Assembly: GCA_013995675.1 (NCBI GenBank)
Contig: VWRR01000008.1
Coordinates: forward strand, 310,001-374,000
DNA length: 64,000 nucleotides
From: Cyanidiococcus yangmingshanensis
Taxonomy: Eukaryota > Rhodophyta > Bangiophyceae > Cyanidiales > Cyanidiaceae
Reading direction: 5' to 3'
Under the pieces are notes generated by a model, which was not told the origin of the DNA, did not search any database, and was given only the letters and a program-made list of their open reading frames with translations. This document shows, one piece after another, positions 19,901 to 33,651 of this stretch. Made by a program: the position numbers and the translations under genes. Numbering within the stretch: position 1 is the stretch's first letter; each line of letters opens with the position of its first letter.

Positions 19901-22900
19901 AGAGATCCTGGTACAACGATTCCCTTGCATGTAGAGATTCTGCTTCGGGACTTGAATATCATCCCCGATATGGTACAGGTCAAGGCCAGACCGCAGAGCT
20001 CATTCTACGCGAACATGCCCACTGCTGATCCGACCATGGCACTCTGTCTGGTTCTCACAATCCAGAAACAAGTTGACCGAACGCAGTCGAGTCGATCAGA
20101 GGACCTTGATGCCCACGAGGGGCCAACAACGTCATCGAGTACCAGCGTAGAGACACCGGACTCGAATGATGCCACCCCGGCCTCGTCCTTGTACCTCCGA
20201 CTCCAACCGCTTCAGATGCGTCTTCAGCCGGAGCCGCTAATGGCTCTCGGCACATTCGTCTCCCGCTGGCGAGCGAACATACCCGTTCTACTCCCAGAAT
20301 GGACGGCTGGTTTCGTCCAAAGAGATCCCAGCGTGGCGCGAGCGAAAGCGCAAGAGGCGCTGCGTTTGCATCAGCGCTTCACCATTGATCTCTACTGTGA
20401 ATGGATTCAGATCAGGTATGCAGAACGTTGGCTGGTCGATATGGAGCGTCTCTCGCTGGTCCGAACGCCAGGCGTTACGAGTAGGACATCGTTGGGACCG
20501 GCCACGAAGAAAACTCCCTTGACGTTATCGCTCGCCAGTGTGCAAGCTCAGTTCCAGGATACTGGATCATTCACGAGTTCATCCTCGAGGGCTTTTATCA
20601 GTCATTCGACCTGTCGAGTAGCGTCAATGAACGAAGCGGCGACGACCACCGTGCTGGTGCTGGAGCCCATGCCACTCGTTCTCGAGTTCTATGGACAACT
20701 CGATCGAGGTCGTTCTCAAACGAGTCCGCTGGAACCTTCGATGCATCTCCTTCTCGCCATTCGTGTTCCACTAGCGTTGCATGCCCCGCCATGCGTCGTT
20801 CTCGGGTTGCAGCACGAGTGGATGCATTTGCAGCGTATCTGGGAACGACAAGGTGCATTGGATGCACGCCGTCGGCAGAGACTCTGGCACACGCCTCTAG
20901 AAGGTAACGCTGTCTTGGAGGATGTCTCCGTGGCATCGCTCGCTCGAGAGCTGGTCCTTGTTCAGTCGTTCACGCGCACCGACCCGCAGGGTCATGCGGA
21001 GGCAGTGTCCGAGTCGCCAACGCTTCGAGTACTCGTCTTGGACGCATTCGGGACGGTGTATCTGTTGGATGCCACCACAGACTGGCTTCGGGCTCCCGAT
21101 GAGGACGCCTTCATGGCACCGTTGTGGCAGTTGGTCGATCTGCAACATCCCGATGAGCGTTGGTCTCTCCTTGCGAAACGTGGGGCCCATCTGGCGCTCT
21201 GGCAACCTGACGCCAACCAACGTGAAAGCACAGCGTCGCGGGCGACCCAAGAACCTCGAGTCGGTGAAGCGCATGTCGCCGCGTCGAGCGTCGTGTTCGG
21301 TCTGACACTTGCCACCAGGGAGCGTGCAGCACGCTGGTATCGGTGAATGGTGCACCTATCATGGCGACGTCGAACGCTTGGGTTGGTGGCGTTTCCTTCA
21401 CCCACGTTACCGGTCGTGGTTTCGAACACAATCATGTTTGTCGAAACGGCTACGAAAACGATCGTGGGAGACGCAACGATCTCGTTCAGCGCGATCGATG
21501 GGGTCATCGTGCTGGGAGCATTCGCTTGGCGACAACAACAACAACAACAACAACCAAGTCTGCCTGGGTACGACTCGGTGTTCATTTGGATGGCCCACAC
21601 TGCAAGTGATCCCGCCAATAGCACTCTGGCTTGAGATTGATATGCCTCATGGCGCAACCATTGACCTGCCTATTGCTGCAGCAGCGCATCGATCAGAGGA
21701 AGCACCACCACCACCAACACCAACAACAACAACAACAACAACACCGAGTCGAGGCACACTGGACGCGCATGCTGCTGCAGGCGCTGCACCACTCGAAGGA
21801 TCGATGTTTGATCCGAATAACTGGATCCGTTTCCAGGTGTCCATCGCGGGACTGCAGTTGCAGCTGCGTACCGCCTGTGCCGCACTGCCGGTAGATAGTG
21901 TGCTGATGCGTCTGCGAAGTATCGCGGTGCGTTTGCACTCCGAACTGGATGCCAACCATCGGACGTTCGTGGGTCTTCCGATCGTACAGATACCCTCATC
22001 GACTGCATCTTGTCCGGTTCCTTCAAACGATGCGAGCAAGTGGTTGTCGTCGGAGCGGCTCGTCGCGAACTGGCAACACTACCTTGAAAACGGCGGTCTC
22101 GACATCTCTGAAGATGCGTCCGATCCGAGTGCCTCAACTTGTGCTGAACTTGTGGTGGCTTTCCGGCATTCCTGGAGGGAGAACGATCCCGATCAGGGCT
22201 TTGTCATGATACCGCCGGTATCACTTTTGGCCAACGCAGCCTTCATCGAGCCACTGTTGATGCTATGCACCGAAATGGTCGACGCCAAGGCAGGTGCCAG
22301 AACCATGGACGAGCGAACGCATGCTGCCACGGTCTTGCCACCACGAGCAGGCCAGGACGGCACGCCGAGAGACGGCCACGCGAGTCGTGCTCCAAACGAG
22401 CACCGTCTGTTATCGTTATCATCGTCCTCTCGATGGGCTTGCATTGGTCGCAAACTACGTCGTTGGCGTCTCGCCACTCATTTTTGGATGTCGCTCCTGG
22501 AGCGTCTCTCCACCGATGGGCGTACGAGTTCAGGACCCGATGCCTCTTCTACTGATTTTCCAGCCACGAATACCGATCGACACGAGACAACAAGGCAACG
22601 ACCGCGATCCTCACCGAGCCAAGGCGGTGAAGGCGTCTCAGCATGCGCTCCTTCCCATCCAGGGATTCCGTCCAGGAATGATGGGCATTGTACGAGACCT
22701 GTTGAGGGAAACCTGCTCCAGAACGTTCCATTCTGTTGGTGGGTGCATCTCAGCCAGGCGCTGATTTCGTTGCGCGCTACCCAGGAGGAACTCGGTGTCT
22801 TTGCCGAGCTTGCTGTGGATCATCTCGATTTGGCGTGTACCAACGATGGACAGCAGGCGCTTGAGCTCATCCATGAACATTGAACAGCTGACCCTACGTG

Positions 22901-25900
22901 ATCTCCTATCATTACGGCCTGATCAGGACGGTGCAGTGCGCTTTCGATGCGGTCGACAACCAGACACCGATGCAGTCGATCCATCGAAGGTAGCAATAGC
23001 CAAGAGCGTGCCTCCAGCGACCCATGCTTGGTCGAAAGGATCTGCATCGCTGCTCGGCGTGTCGCCTGCGGAACGAGTTGCCCCGAGTACCTGCAGACAG
23101 GATCGAGACAGACCAGAAACCGTCTACAATGCCCGAGGCAGTGCATGTCTGGAGCTCAAGGGTCTCGTCCAATACGCCTCACCATCCTTGCCGGACGCTG
23201 GAGCGCGTTCACCACTGCATCCCGAGTATGATGAACAATCGAGTACGTCCATGGAATCACACCAGGTCGCGGTTGCATTGGACATGATGGTTACTGCACC
23301 TGAAATCAACTACTTCCACCCGTTCTATGCGCTGCTCGTCGAGACGATCCTTGCTTGGCAGGCACAAGCCTGCGTCATCCGCCCCGTGCCTGTGTGGCCG
23401 TCGAGAGACACCACCACCGAGGAGGCACCTGGAACGTGCCAAGTTGATCGATCACGCCATCGTCCTGGCTCGCGTGTGGAAGAGTACGCCTCCCTGATGC
23501 AGCAAGCCTCATCGACTCGGACCATTCAACTGAAGCTTCATTGTCTGCAGCCCGTGTTGGTCTTTCCGAGTGAGCTGGATGAAGCGCCGCTGGTGCTGGT
23601 GATGCTCGAAATCGCTCGTCTGAAGCTGGATCAGCAGCTGGCCCCGAGTTGGTCGTTCTCGACACCGTTACCATCGTCCACAACACCGAATCCATCGAGT
23701 GGCTTGTCACCGGTCGCTCATGCAGAGGACGCTTTTGAGGCGCTCGTTGAACAGGTCAGCGTCCTCTGTTTGGCCCAGGATCCGGAACACGCTTCCGTAA
23801 CGTTTCTGGAGCCTGTCCCTTTGATTGAGGCATCCATCCATTGGATTCGAACGAGTGTTTGCGATCGAACGGCACCCGAAGACGAGTCTGGATTCAGTCG
23901 TTCAGTGAGTGTGCCTCAAGCATCAAAGGATTTGAATGACTGGTCGCGGACCAGCATGGAGCGGATGGGTGTTCACGAACCTGGCCATGAAGATCCAAAT
24001 GTATTCCAGGTGACGCTGCAAGCACAGGCGACAGAGCTGGAATGTCACCTGAGTCCATCGGTGGTGGCATCCCTGGAACTCGTCCTGTTGACAAACCTGC
24101 TTCGAGCGTACGGCGAGCGACGCATTCCGGTATCAACTCGACAGCGCTTCCGTTGGGCAGCGGAGCTCTGCTTTGATCGATGTCTCCTGTTTGCAGATGC
24201 AGACGATGATGATGTTGCTGCCGAGCAGGACGCCACCGGCTCTCTCTCGACCAGGGAGCACCTGGGCAATCGTCGTGCCGCGCTCCGAGGTCGGGAAACA
24301 CCCCATGTTTCGGTGAACGACTCGAGCGCGACATCGCACCCGATGGACATGTCGAGGTCTGCTGCCCGAGCCGCGCATCGTGAGCAGCAAACCTCCACAG
24401 TGCTACCTCGAAGGCGGACGCGTCAGCGCACGACCAGTGATCCTGGTCGAGAGCCATTATTGGAAACACCCGTCACCGAAGCGAATCATCCGCGTGATGC
24501 CAAGACATCGTCGAGGACGCAACCGAGTCGTTCGTGGAGAGCGTCACCGTCGCGGGGACGTCCGTTGTTCTCCCAGACCGATTCGAGGCGACCTAGGCCT
24601 TCGAGTCTCAGTCTGGCTGATTCGGAGGATGTCGACCTGTCCACCAGCGTGCTGTTGGATTGCCGGGGATTTCGTGGCATTGTCTCGATGTCGCTGCCTC
24701 AGGGGGATACCGAGGCACATTTCATGCTCGCCGAGTGCCAGCTCTGGAGTCGTCGTGACCAAGCGGACCAGCCAACCGATGTCGTCGACCTGCGACCGAC
24801 TGCATCGGCCTCTACCCTGCACGGACGAAACGAGGAGCCACGACCAAGTCCAAAGACGACCATGCAACCGGCTGCTGTCGCTACCCATTCGAATGTTTCG
24901 GTGTCGATGAACGAAACTCGTCGGGCGAGTGTTCAGCGTTCGAAAAGTCGCTGGCGACAAGTGCGCTCTGGCCTCGTGCTCTCGAGTGGCTCGCTCTCCC
25001 TGGATATGGAGCTCCACCCGGGTCATCCACTTGCGTTCCAGTTCCAAGTGCAGGAGCCCATTCAGTTGGTGTTGTGTGGTCCCAGAGCTGTCGCCGTTTT
25101 GGATGTACTCACCCAAATGATCTTGGTGCTCGGAGAGATCACCGCCTCGTTGCGACCGTACCTTGAACTGCATTCGATTTCGATGGAGTCACTCTTCGAG
25201 ACCGATGGCTGGGACTGGAGCATCCAACTCCCTTGGATAGAGCTCCTCTTGCTTGATCAAAAGACGTTTGGTGTCGATATGCAGGCTGGAATGGGTGTGC
25301 AGCTGGAGTTTCATCTATCGCTCCGACAAACGACGAATGGCCGCGTTCAACGCCTTGTGGCTGGCGTTCAGGAGCTGATGCTCTTTCGAGTCTGGTTACA
25401 ACGACAAGCGGCTCCGAATCGTTGGTGCTGGCGTGGCTGTGTCCTCTACGACATCCAAGACGCGCCGTATTTCGGTTCGCTCATGGTGGTGAGCGCACCG
25501 ACCAGCGGAGATGACGCCTCGGTTGGCACAACATCATCACAAGACGTGCCAACGATTCAGCTCGTCTCCGAGGAGCTCCGTATACGCCTCGGGATTGATG
25601 ACTTGGTGCTCTGTCAACGCGCAATAGATGCCATGCTGAATCCGCTCTTTCAGCGAATGCAATCGGGTCAAGTTCGTCGTGCTTGGCAGACGCGTCGACT
25701 TGGCAGCGAAGCGTTTCGCCATCGACCGAGTCGTTCATCCCGAGACGCTGTCGAGAGCGACGCGGGTCCGCAACAGCATTTCTGGCGTCACCGCAGTGGG
25801 GATAGGATGAGCGGCTCGGAGTGGGTCGCCTCCGCGCCACCGCATCAGGAGCAGCGCACACCGAGCCAAGGACGAGAATCCCAACCTTACGCTCGTTTGA

Positions 25901-28900
25901 GCACTTGGTTTCGTTCCAAGCTGGGGCGCGCTTTCCGCGTCATTGAGAGACCAGGGGATGCGGTTGGTACCCGCCTTGATCAAGGTGCTCCTGGAGACGA
26001 GCAACCATGGCCAAGGCCGGAGCATGCTCGAGCGTCGTCTTCTTCGATCCCGGCCGAAGACGATGAACCCGATCGACGTTCCAGTGCTGGCAACGTACTC
26101 GGCGAGGAGGCATCGATAGGTCCTGGTCGAAACTCTTTGCAGGACGAGAACCAAGGTCCGGTCTTGTCGACCGCACGAACGTTGCCATGGCAGGGCAGTA
26201 TTGCGCCTATTCAATGCTCTCTGTTGGATCCTTTTGCGGAGGTGCCGTATGCCCTCGTGAGCGTCGCACTCGGCATCGAGGAGCTCGGCATCACCCTCGA
26301 ACAGGATATTGGCGCTGTTGGCGTGACCCTGCACTGCCGCCTGGGGATGCACACCTTTGCTCTGGATCGTTTCGTCTGGGATACGCTTGCAGAGCCATGC
26401 TCCCTCTGGATGCATCTTCGGGCTCAGGTCGGTCGTCCAGCGGATGCGTTCACGTTGGGTGTCGCTCTCGACGTGCTCGAATCGATCGAATTCACCATGA
26501 GCGATCAACTTATCCACGCCATTGCTCAAGTAGATCAGCGAATTCGTCAAGACTTTGCTGTTGAGCAACGACAAGTGGGTATTCATCGACAAGCGTACCA
26601 GCGACAGCGGGTCTGGGTCCGATGGACGAGTCTCCGCGCTGAGCCTACCACACTGCGCATCCACAATGCGACCGAGATGGCGCTCTGTCTAGAGACTCAG
26701 TTGCAGCTCATGCCTCTGGAGATCGCTCCTGGTTCGTTTGTGGAACTATCGATACCGTCAGCACTGCCAAGTACTTGTTGCTGGTATTCAGAGAACGACC
26801 AACAGCATGCCGATGTTGCTTTTCGAGCGCGTCTCTCGATCGCGGGCTCGTCATCGTTATGGGCACCCGTCTGGCTCAACCTGAGCCATTACGGCCACCA
26901 GGTCCTTCGTCTGCGTTCACAGGCAGCGAATCCGTCGAGAACACTGAAAACGAAGGAGTCGTTGTCGTCTTGGTTGGCGTCCTTGGACTTGTTGATGATT
27001 AGTGTGCTTCGAGGCGACCATGTGGAAATCTCGTTCCACAGTCCGGTGCTATTGCGGAATCGTAGCGGTGAGCGGCTCTGGTTACAAGTGCAGGTTTCAG
27101 CGTCAGGGTCACTGCTGCTGGATTCATTTTCTTCGAGCGTCTCATCGGATCAGGAGCTGGACATGCGCTGGCGAAGCGCCCTGCAGTGGTACTGGACAAA
27201 TCTGAGTGCAATCGATGCACCAGCCTTGTCGGGAAAGAGACGTCTCGCTGCAGCGGCTGCTCGATCGGCAGATAGACCCGCTGGGATGGAGGTGTGGCAA
27301 CGAAGCGCAGCCAGTGAGCACGACCGTCTCACCGACTCGAAAGCACTTGTTCTAGAGACGATCGTACCCAAGAATGGTGCGATATCCCTTCCAGTGGGAT
27401 GGCTGGCCCTGAATGGTCAACTTCGCCTTGCAGGCATGCCGACGACCCGCCGAGGCCATGCTCGTCATGGTCTGGTCAAGCCGACAGGGCAACTGGACGA
27501 GCAGCATACCCATCTTGATGCTGGCCATGATGACGCCTGCTCCATGCCCGCTGAACCCATGGCTTGTCCGGTCGATGCAGATCATATCTCGCTCCTGACC
27601 GCCAGTCTCCTGGAGGATGCGAAGACCGCAGCCATCGCGACCGCAACAGACCTACCGCTCACCTCGTCGCTGCCATCTATCGAGGGAGCCGCTCACCATC
27701 GAAGCAGTTTCTATGCCAGTCTCCGGGGATTCAAAACCCGTTCTGGACGATGCTGGCTGGAGTTAACCATCACCCCAGTGGTCAAGCTCCTGAATGCCTT
27801 ACCCTACTCGGCTCGATTAGGCCTCATTCAGGGTGATCTGGTGGTCGCCGAACTCTTCCTTGCAAGTGGTCAGGAAGCGTCTGCGCTTCACGTCGACTGG
27901 ATGCAGCCTTGGCGAATGGAGTGGTCGATCTCGAGACCAGACGACGAGTATCGATGCTGTGCACCGCTCCCGTTTCCGTCACTTGCACTGGGCACTCGTT
28001 TGGCTGAACAAGGCAATGGCCAGGTATGGCATTTGGATCTACTCTTTGTGGGGCAGCGAACGCAGTTGCACCGATGGTGGCGATTGCAGCTCGTTCGTCA
28101 GGAGCATTCCGAGGAATCCAGTGCTCGATGGTTGATCACGTTGACGGCGAACTATTGGCTACTGAACTTTACAGACTTGCCGTTGACGGCGATGCCACTG
28201 AACCATGGCCTCGCCGCCGAAGATCGTCGTCGCTGGTACCGCTTATGGAGTCGCTGCGGATACCCCGCATCGACAGGAACAGGTCGGAGAGACCGCTGCC
28301 GGGACCAGCTCGTGGATTCACCACCCCTTCAACCACGATGGGGAGACGTCCGAGCCACAAGCCTAGCGAGGACGTGGCGCGCGCTCCTATGCTCGAGTCG
28401 GTCACCGGGCCAGCACCCCAACTGGGAACAGAACCTCCATCTCAACCCATGGGTATCATGGCTGGACGACCGATGATAGCGATGAACCGAGCATCCGCAT
28501 GGATGATGCATCTGGCTGGTTCCGAGCCCGAAGCAACCTTGGCAGCCAGTGTTCGTCTTGCCGTCATGGCGACTCGTGCCGACGATAGCGATACCGATAA
28601 CGACGATCATGATCGTTACTGGCATGGTCGCCGTTCGGCATCGGCTCGACGAAGAACCAAAGGTGTTATGGTGCAGTATCAGACGCTGGGCAAGACGAGG
28701 TTGGTTTTGGACCATTGGCCCCTCGTTGTGCATCGACAACCGCACTGGGATCTAGCGGGCGTTACCCTTGTATCCCTGCATCCGTACATTCTGATCCATA
28801 ATGCCTCGACGTATACCATGGCGTTTCGGGCGCTTTCGTCTCGAGCAGCAACAGAGGAGATGGTTATCAACGTTGGAGCCGAGACCACCGCACTTGCTCG

Positions 28901-31868
28901 TGTACGTCCACTGCGGCTGCCGGAGCGAACGGGACGTGGTCGCGCTCGACGCTGGCTCGCTCATCCCGTATTCTCCATCGCCATCCCAAGCCATGAACAC
29001 TGGTTTTGGTCGAATAGTGTTCCTCTTCATGAAGAGAGCGCGTTCACGCTGAGCATGATCGTTCCGGAACTGACGCTGGGCGAGCATCTCGGTGCCCAGC
29101 GCATGAAGGTGCTCTCACGGGGACGCCCGAGCGCACCCTGGTGGCGTCGTCGTAACCGAACGGCTCGGAGGTTGCCAAAGATGGCGGCTGCTGAGGTCGT
29201 ACCCGCAGCTCCTGCAGCAAGCGAACCGTCCAGCGTTGGAGATCGACCCAGACGTAGCGAAACGAGTGATCAGTGCTCCTTGAATCATCGATCGCGTTGG
29301 GCCTACCTCTCTGATGCCTTTGAATGCATCCTGCGCGTTCAGATCAGTAGCAACCTGCTAGGACAGAAGATTGTTACCATCACGGATGAGTTGCCGACGA
29401 CACCGCGGTTTGCGCTTCTGAATCGCACTCCTTATGTCGTTGTCTATCGTTGGGCATCCACCGCTGCTGCTACGAGCTGGTTGCGTCGAGGGCCCCATGA
29501 CCTGTCGTTTCTGGTGGCACCGCCGCGTTCCAGACGCATGCTCAGTCCCGGTGCTGGAGTGAACACTGCTCGACTCCAAGCCATGGCGTTCGTGTCCATG
29601 GAGCAGGCACTGGACTGGCGACACTGGCGACATGGCCAGGAATACGATCTGATGGAGCCGTTGATTTACGATGCGCTCCCGGTGCACGGAAAGACATCGT
29701 TGCCGGAGACCTTTATCTATCCACAGGTAGACTTTGTGGGTACGAGCACGACGCAGCTCGTGTTCATGACGATGCGGGCTACGTCCATATCAAGCGTATC
29801 CGCTCAAGGGGATCATCGCGAGCAACTTGGAGCATTTCTTCGCAATGATGACCGGGAAACCCTTCCACTAGAGGTTCTTCTTCAGGTTCGCGTTCAGCGA
29901 TTGGCTGTCTCGCTGGTCCTGCGCAATGCGCAACAGCAGTTCTTCGAGATGCTCTACGGTGCTGCCTCGGGTGTGGAGCTCTTTCTTCATACGTACGGTC
30001 TCGAGTCGGCACTCGCACTGAACGTCGAGTCTGTTCAGTGCGATAACGCGTTGCCGTTCTACGTCTCGCCGGTCATGATGATCTCCAACCAGGAGCCGTG
30101 GATATCGTGTGCGGCACGCTGGCGGCAGCGCGCTGGCGGTCGCCATTACTACAGCGTGACGCTTCGCGTCGCTGAGTTGCTCATCATGCTCGACGATGGG
30201 CTTCTGTGGCGTCTCCTTGTCGCAGCACGAACGTTCTGGTCGGGTCTTTCGCAGCGTCGCACGGGCCAACAACGAACGACGCCGTTTCTGCGTAACGTCC
30301 TCGAGCCGATCGATGCACCCACGCTATGGTTAGCGTCCAGTCGAGCGGTCTCCCGGAATCGTCTCGCTCATTCCTACTTCCACGATGTTCGCGTCGAGCG
30401 ACTTCGAATTCGGTTATCCTTCAAATCGGATCGGGAACGAGCTTCCGAAACGTCGGCTCGTACCCGACAGACGTTGTACACTGCAGGATTGGTCCTGACA
30501 GAACTTGATAGCGCGCTGATTCTCGTGAGTGCGTTCCATATGCGGCAAGTCTATGCACCCTTGAACGAGGTGATCGAGCGCATGGTCCAGCACGTGCTGT
30601 GGCAGTCATTCCTTGGCTCGTATAATTTTATCGGAGGCCTGAGCTGGCTCGGGGATCCAGCCGGTTGGCTCCATGAACTCCGCGAAGGAACCTTTGACTT
30701 TTTCAACGAGCCCATCACCGGACTTTTCGAGTCCAACGAGGCACTATGGCGAGGTTTCCGACGCGGAGCGTTCGCCCAAGGACAGGCCATTACGTTTGCG
30801 TTGACCCAGCCGATTGCACAACTCGCGGGGAGTATGGCTCGTGGTCTCGGTACCATCAGCTTGAATCGAACGTACGAGATTGCGCGGGCTCGTCAGGACC
30901 GAACACTTGGTGAGCCCGAAGACATGTTCCTGGGAACGGCCTATGGACTGCTCGGTGCAGGCACCGCCTTGGGTGCGGCGCTCACAGGCATCTTCATTGA
31001 GCCAGTTCGTGGGTATCGCCGACATGGGGTGCGTGGCTTTCTCCAGGGACTGGTGGCAGGCCTCTGGGGATGGATGCCGCTCTTGCTTGCCTCGTTTCTG
31101 GTGCTCACACAAAAGCTAGCCACAGGAGTACGCAACCAGAATCGTGTCGATCTTCGCACGCGAGCGCGCATGCGCGACCCTCGTGTACTCTACGCGACCA
31201 GCGATGCACCCATACCTTCTTATGTGGCCTATCTGGCTCGTGGCCAGCGACTCTTACATCACGTACAACGTGGTGCACTCGCTGGCGAGTCCTATCTCCT
31301 GCACATCGAATTCGATCTGGAGGCCGTGGAGACGCGAATTCCTAGTGCGACACTTTGGACAGGGCTCGGGCCAGGTCTATCCAGCTGGATCAGTGGCATG
31401 GAGCATCCGTTACGATCTTTCTTTCGTCAGAGTACCCGTGATGCTTCCTTGACGGTCGCTGTCCCCGCTGCGGTCATTCTGTCGCGTTCGCAGCTGGTTG
31501 CTGTCGATGGCAACGGGGCGTTCCTGTGGCGATGCCGTCTGACTCGTATCGAGCGGATCCAAGAACGTCGCGATAGGGATGGTGTCCGCTGGTTTTGGCT
31601 ACTCAGTCGACGTCGTGGTGGCGGTGCTCACAGACACGGGGGTACGGTCGTCATGGCTTGGGCAGATTTGCCAACTCGGGTCCCGAGCCCCTCGCAATCA
31701 GCGTTTCTGAGACTTGTTCAGCTGGCCATGCAGCGTCAGGCCTCTATAGAGCGCCCAACGACCGCAGATACGGATACGGAAGCACCGCGTCGGCTGCCTC
31801 CCTTGACGAGCGCTCTTGATGCCGGTCAGGTGGCCGATATGCAGGCTCGAGCAGCGCAGATGGTCTAA
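16917..31868 (+). CDS. VPS13: VPS13-class bridge-like lipid transfer protein, frame-broken
   Basis: A single gene of about 15 kb (about 4,980 codons, against roughly 3,100-4,400 for most VPS13 proteins). Family members form a long hydrophobic groove that moves phospholipids at membrane contact sites. The N-terminus is a chorein domain (LVGLFRVLFFSFLRWVFPG, then LQWRRGFLELQDLDVPASL). The long middle is made of beta-strand repeats. The SHR-BD/VAB region starts at about 28130 (ITLTANYWLLNFTDLPLTAM) and includes PRFALLNRTPYVVVYRW. The conserved C-terminal block at about 30600-31130 reads FLGSYNFIGGLSWLGDPAGW and DFFNEPITGLFE, then many Gly-rich turns. A PH-like end follows. Eight overlapping open segments in changing frames cover it, with seven to nine one-step frame changes (joints near 17630, 18560, 19460, 19830, 21300-21600, 22870 and 28220). 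Low-complexity Ser, Asn and Thr runs lie inside it. Confidence 0.88.
17613..17630 (+). repeat. AAC triplet repeat inside VPS13
   Basis: Five AAC units plus AAT, coding for Asn in the upstream frame. The reading frame of VPS13 changes at or just after this tract, which makes it a candidate slippage or base-calling site. Confidence 0.8.
18928..18954 (+). repeat. nine CAT triplets inside VPS13
   Basis: A pure trinucleotide run. In the VPS13 frame it codes for a poly-Ser tract. In another frame it would give poly-His, which is not the coding frame. Confidence 0.85.
21532..21555 (+). repeat. ACA/CAA triplet repeat inside VPS13
   Basis: About eight ACA/CAA/AAC units. By flanking homology the coding frame gives poly-Gln after GAFAWR. 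The frame changes again shortly after, near 21590. Confidence 0.75.
21703..21744 (+). repeat. CAC/CAA triplet repeat inside VPS13
   Basis: Imperfect run of CAC and CAA triplets. In the VPS13 frame it codes for a Pro run followed by a Thr run, an insert between two conserved beta-strand segments. Confidence 0.75.
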
Positions 31869-32437
31869 CCAAGGATGACGCAGCAACGTCTCGTGGCTAC
31901 TTCAAAGGGATGCAAAGGTACCTTGAGGAGAAGCGTCGCTCTATGAGCCTCATGGATCACGGTTGGCGCTGCTCAGGCACAGGTTCGTTTCGTAAAACAA
32001 TGGTGTGCGGATCGGCATGCTTGCAAAGGGCAACGTACATTCAAGTCTTTTGGAATGAAAATCGTTTTCTTCTATGGTTATATATGCATAGGCGTGAACA
32101 CCTCGACGAGGATTCCTTGTCGATCCCTTTTTTTGGTCCCTGAATCAAGGCATGCTTCTGGGACCTCTCCTCCTATCTCTCTTTTCGATGCATGGATCGT
32201 ATGTCATAATGTCGAGAGAGAGAGAGAGCCTCCCTCAAGGTGGTTGGTTCGCGTACCTGATGCAAAGGGGTTCCTTCGGACGTGCCTCGACCTTGTTTCA
32301 TGGCTCGTTGCGAGAGGCGCTTGTCGTTGTTGCGGCGCTCCACAAGCACCCGTACTCTCGGTGCGTCCATTGATCTCATTCGCAGCAGTTCTCTGTGTGA
32401 TTTACTCGTTGAACGTAAGCGTCGTCATTGATTGGTT
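31869..32437. other. intergenic between VPS13 and the oxidase
   Basis: Holds the VPS13 3' flank and the promoter of the D-amino-acid-oxidase-like gene. A short GA-dinucleotide run (gagagagagaga) lies at about 32214-32226. Nothing else recognised. Confidence 0.5.
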
Positions 32438-33651
32438 ATGGCTCCCAAACTTCGTGTTGTGATCGTTGGTTGTGGCATCAGTGCCCTCACAACGGGCGTC
32501 TATCTTTTGGAAACGGTTGGTGCGGAGGAGCTCAGCGTGCGGGTCTATGGAGACCCAGCCCAAGCGCTAGAGACGACCTCCTGCGGTTGCGCTGGTCTCT
32601 GGATGCCGTTTCATATCGAGCCCAAGGACAAGGTCCGTGAATGGGCTCGTCTCACCTATGCTCGTTTCTGCCAGGACTCTAAACGACCAGAGACTGGAGT
32701 TCGTTTTGTGCAGGCGTTCAAGTTTATGGAGACCTACCCTGGTGAAGCTGATCTTCCTGACTGGCGCGAGGATGTTCTCGACTTTCGAATAGTGTCATCG
32801 GGACGAGTACCAAAGAGAATGCACCTCGGATAACGACGCAACGCCGAGAAAGAACGCAGCGTTATCGCCCAAGCTGTGCTTTCCCGACGGCTACCAGGTT
32901 GCGATCAGTTGGTTGACGGCCGTGGTTGACATGCCGCAATATCTTCGATGGCTGATCGCTGAGTTCCAACGGCTCGGTGGCGTATTCCAGCTTCGACGCA
33001 GCGTAGATAACGCACCAACATGGCCATTAGCGACGCTGTCAGAGGCTTTTGAGGATCCCGAGTCAACCTCGATGGCGACGGTGGTTGTGAATGCCACCGG
33101 TCTTGGTGCCCAAGCGCTCTGCCACGATGGCCAGCTGCGACCCGCGCTCGGTGTCTTGGTACGGGTTCGGTATCCCATGCCTTTTGTATTGCAAGTATCA
33201 GGCGGCCGATTGGATGACCCTCAATACCCAACGTACTTGATACCTCGCAACGAATCGATTTGCACTTGTGGCGGCACCGTCCTCTTTGATCTCGACGCTA
33301 CAGAGCGGGAACGTTACTTGGGGATGTCGGCATCAGCATCGACGCTCCCAGTAGCGTCCCTACCGTCCGTGGCGCAGGATATCCTCAATCGTTGCCGACA
33401 GCTCTATCCGCCTTGGCAGGAGTCTGAAGCCGATTTGGTTGTCGTGGAGGCTCTGGAGCGGTCTCCGGCCCGTACGGCAAGGAGGCGTCCGACTCGAGTT
33501 AGAGACCTGGTCGGTGGCGGATCAAGCGACTGGTTCTGGCCCTAAGTGGGTCATTCATAATTATGGACACGGCGGTGGCGGCGTCACCGTGTCCTGGGGC
33601 TGTGCCGCCTCCGTTTCCGAGCTCATCGGTACCTTGTGCCGTTCGCTTTAA
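32438..33651 (+). CDS. D-amino-acid / D-aspartate oxidase-type flavoenzyme, frame-broken
   Basis: FAD enzyme that oxidatively deaminates D-amino acids, usually peroxisomal. The ATG at 32438 opens with the Rossmann strand LRVVIVGCGISALTTGVYLL, then CGCAGLWMPFHIEPKD, as in DAO/DDO. Further conserved parts are VDMPQYLRWLIAEFQRLGG and VVVNATGLGAQAL. The C-terminal FAD loop is WVIHNYGHGGGGVTVSWG. The frame changes twice by +1: near 32790-32810 and between about 33440 and 33540. The enzyme ends in CRSL, which is not a canonical peroxisomal PTS1 tripeptide. D-aspartate versus neutral D-amino-acid preference cannot be decided from what I see. A related alternative is a glycine-oxidase-like paralogue, but the C-terminal motif favours DAO/DDO. 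Confidence 0.82.

Noticed and set aside
20598-24910. Many 80-200 codon frames on both strands inside VPS13
   Set aside because: All are shadows of the VPS13 coding strand, with antisense-type Arg/Ser/Cys/Pro composition.
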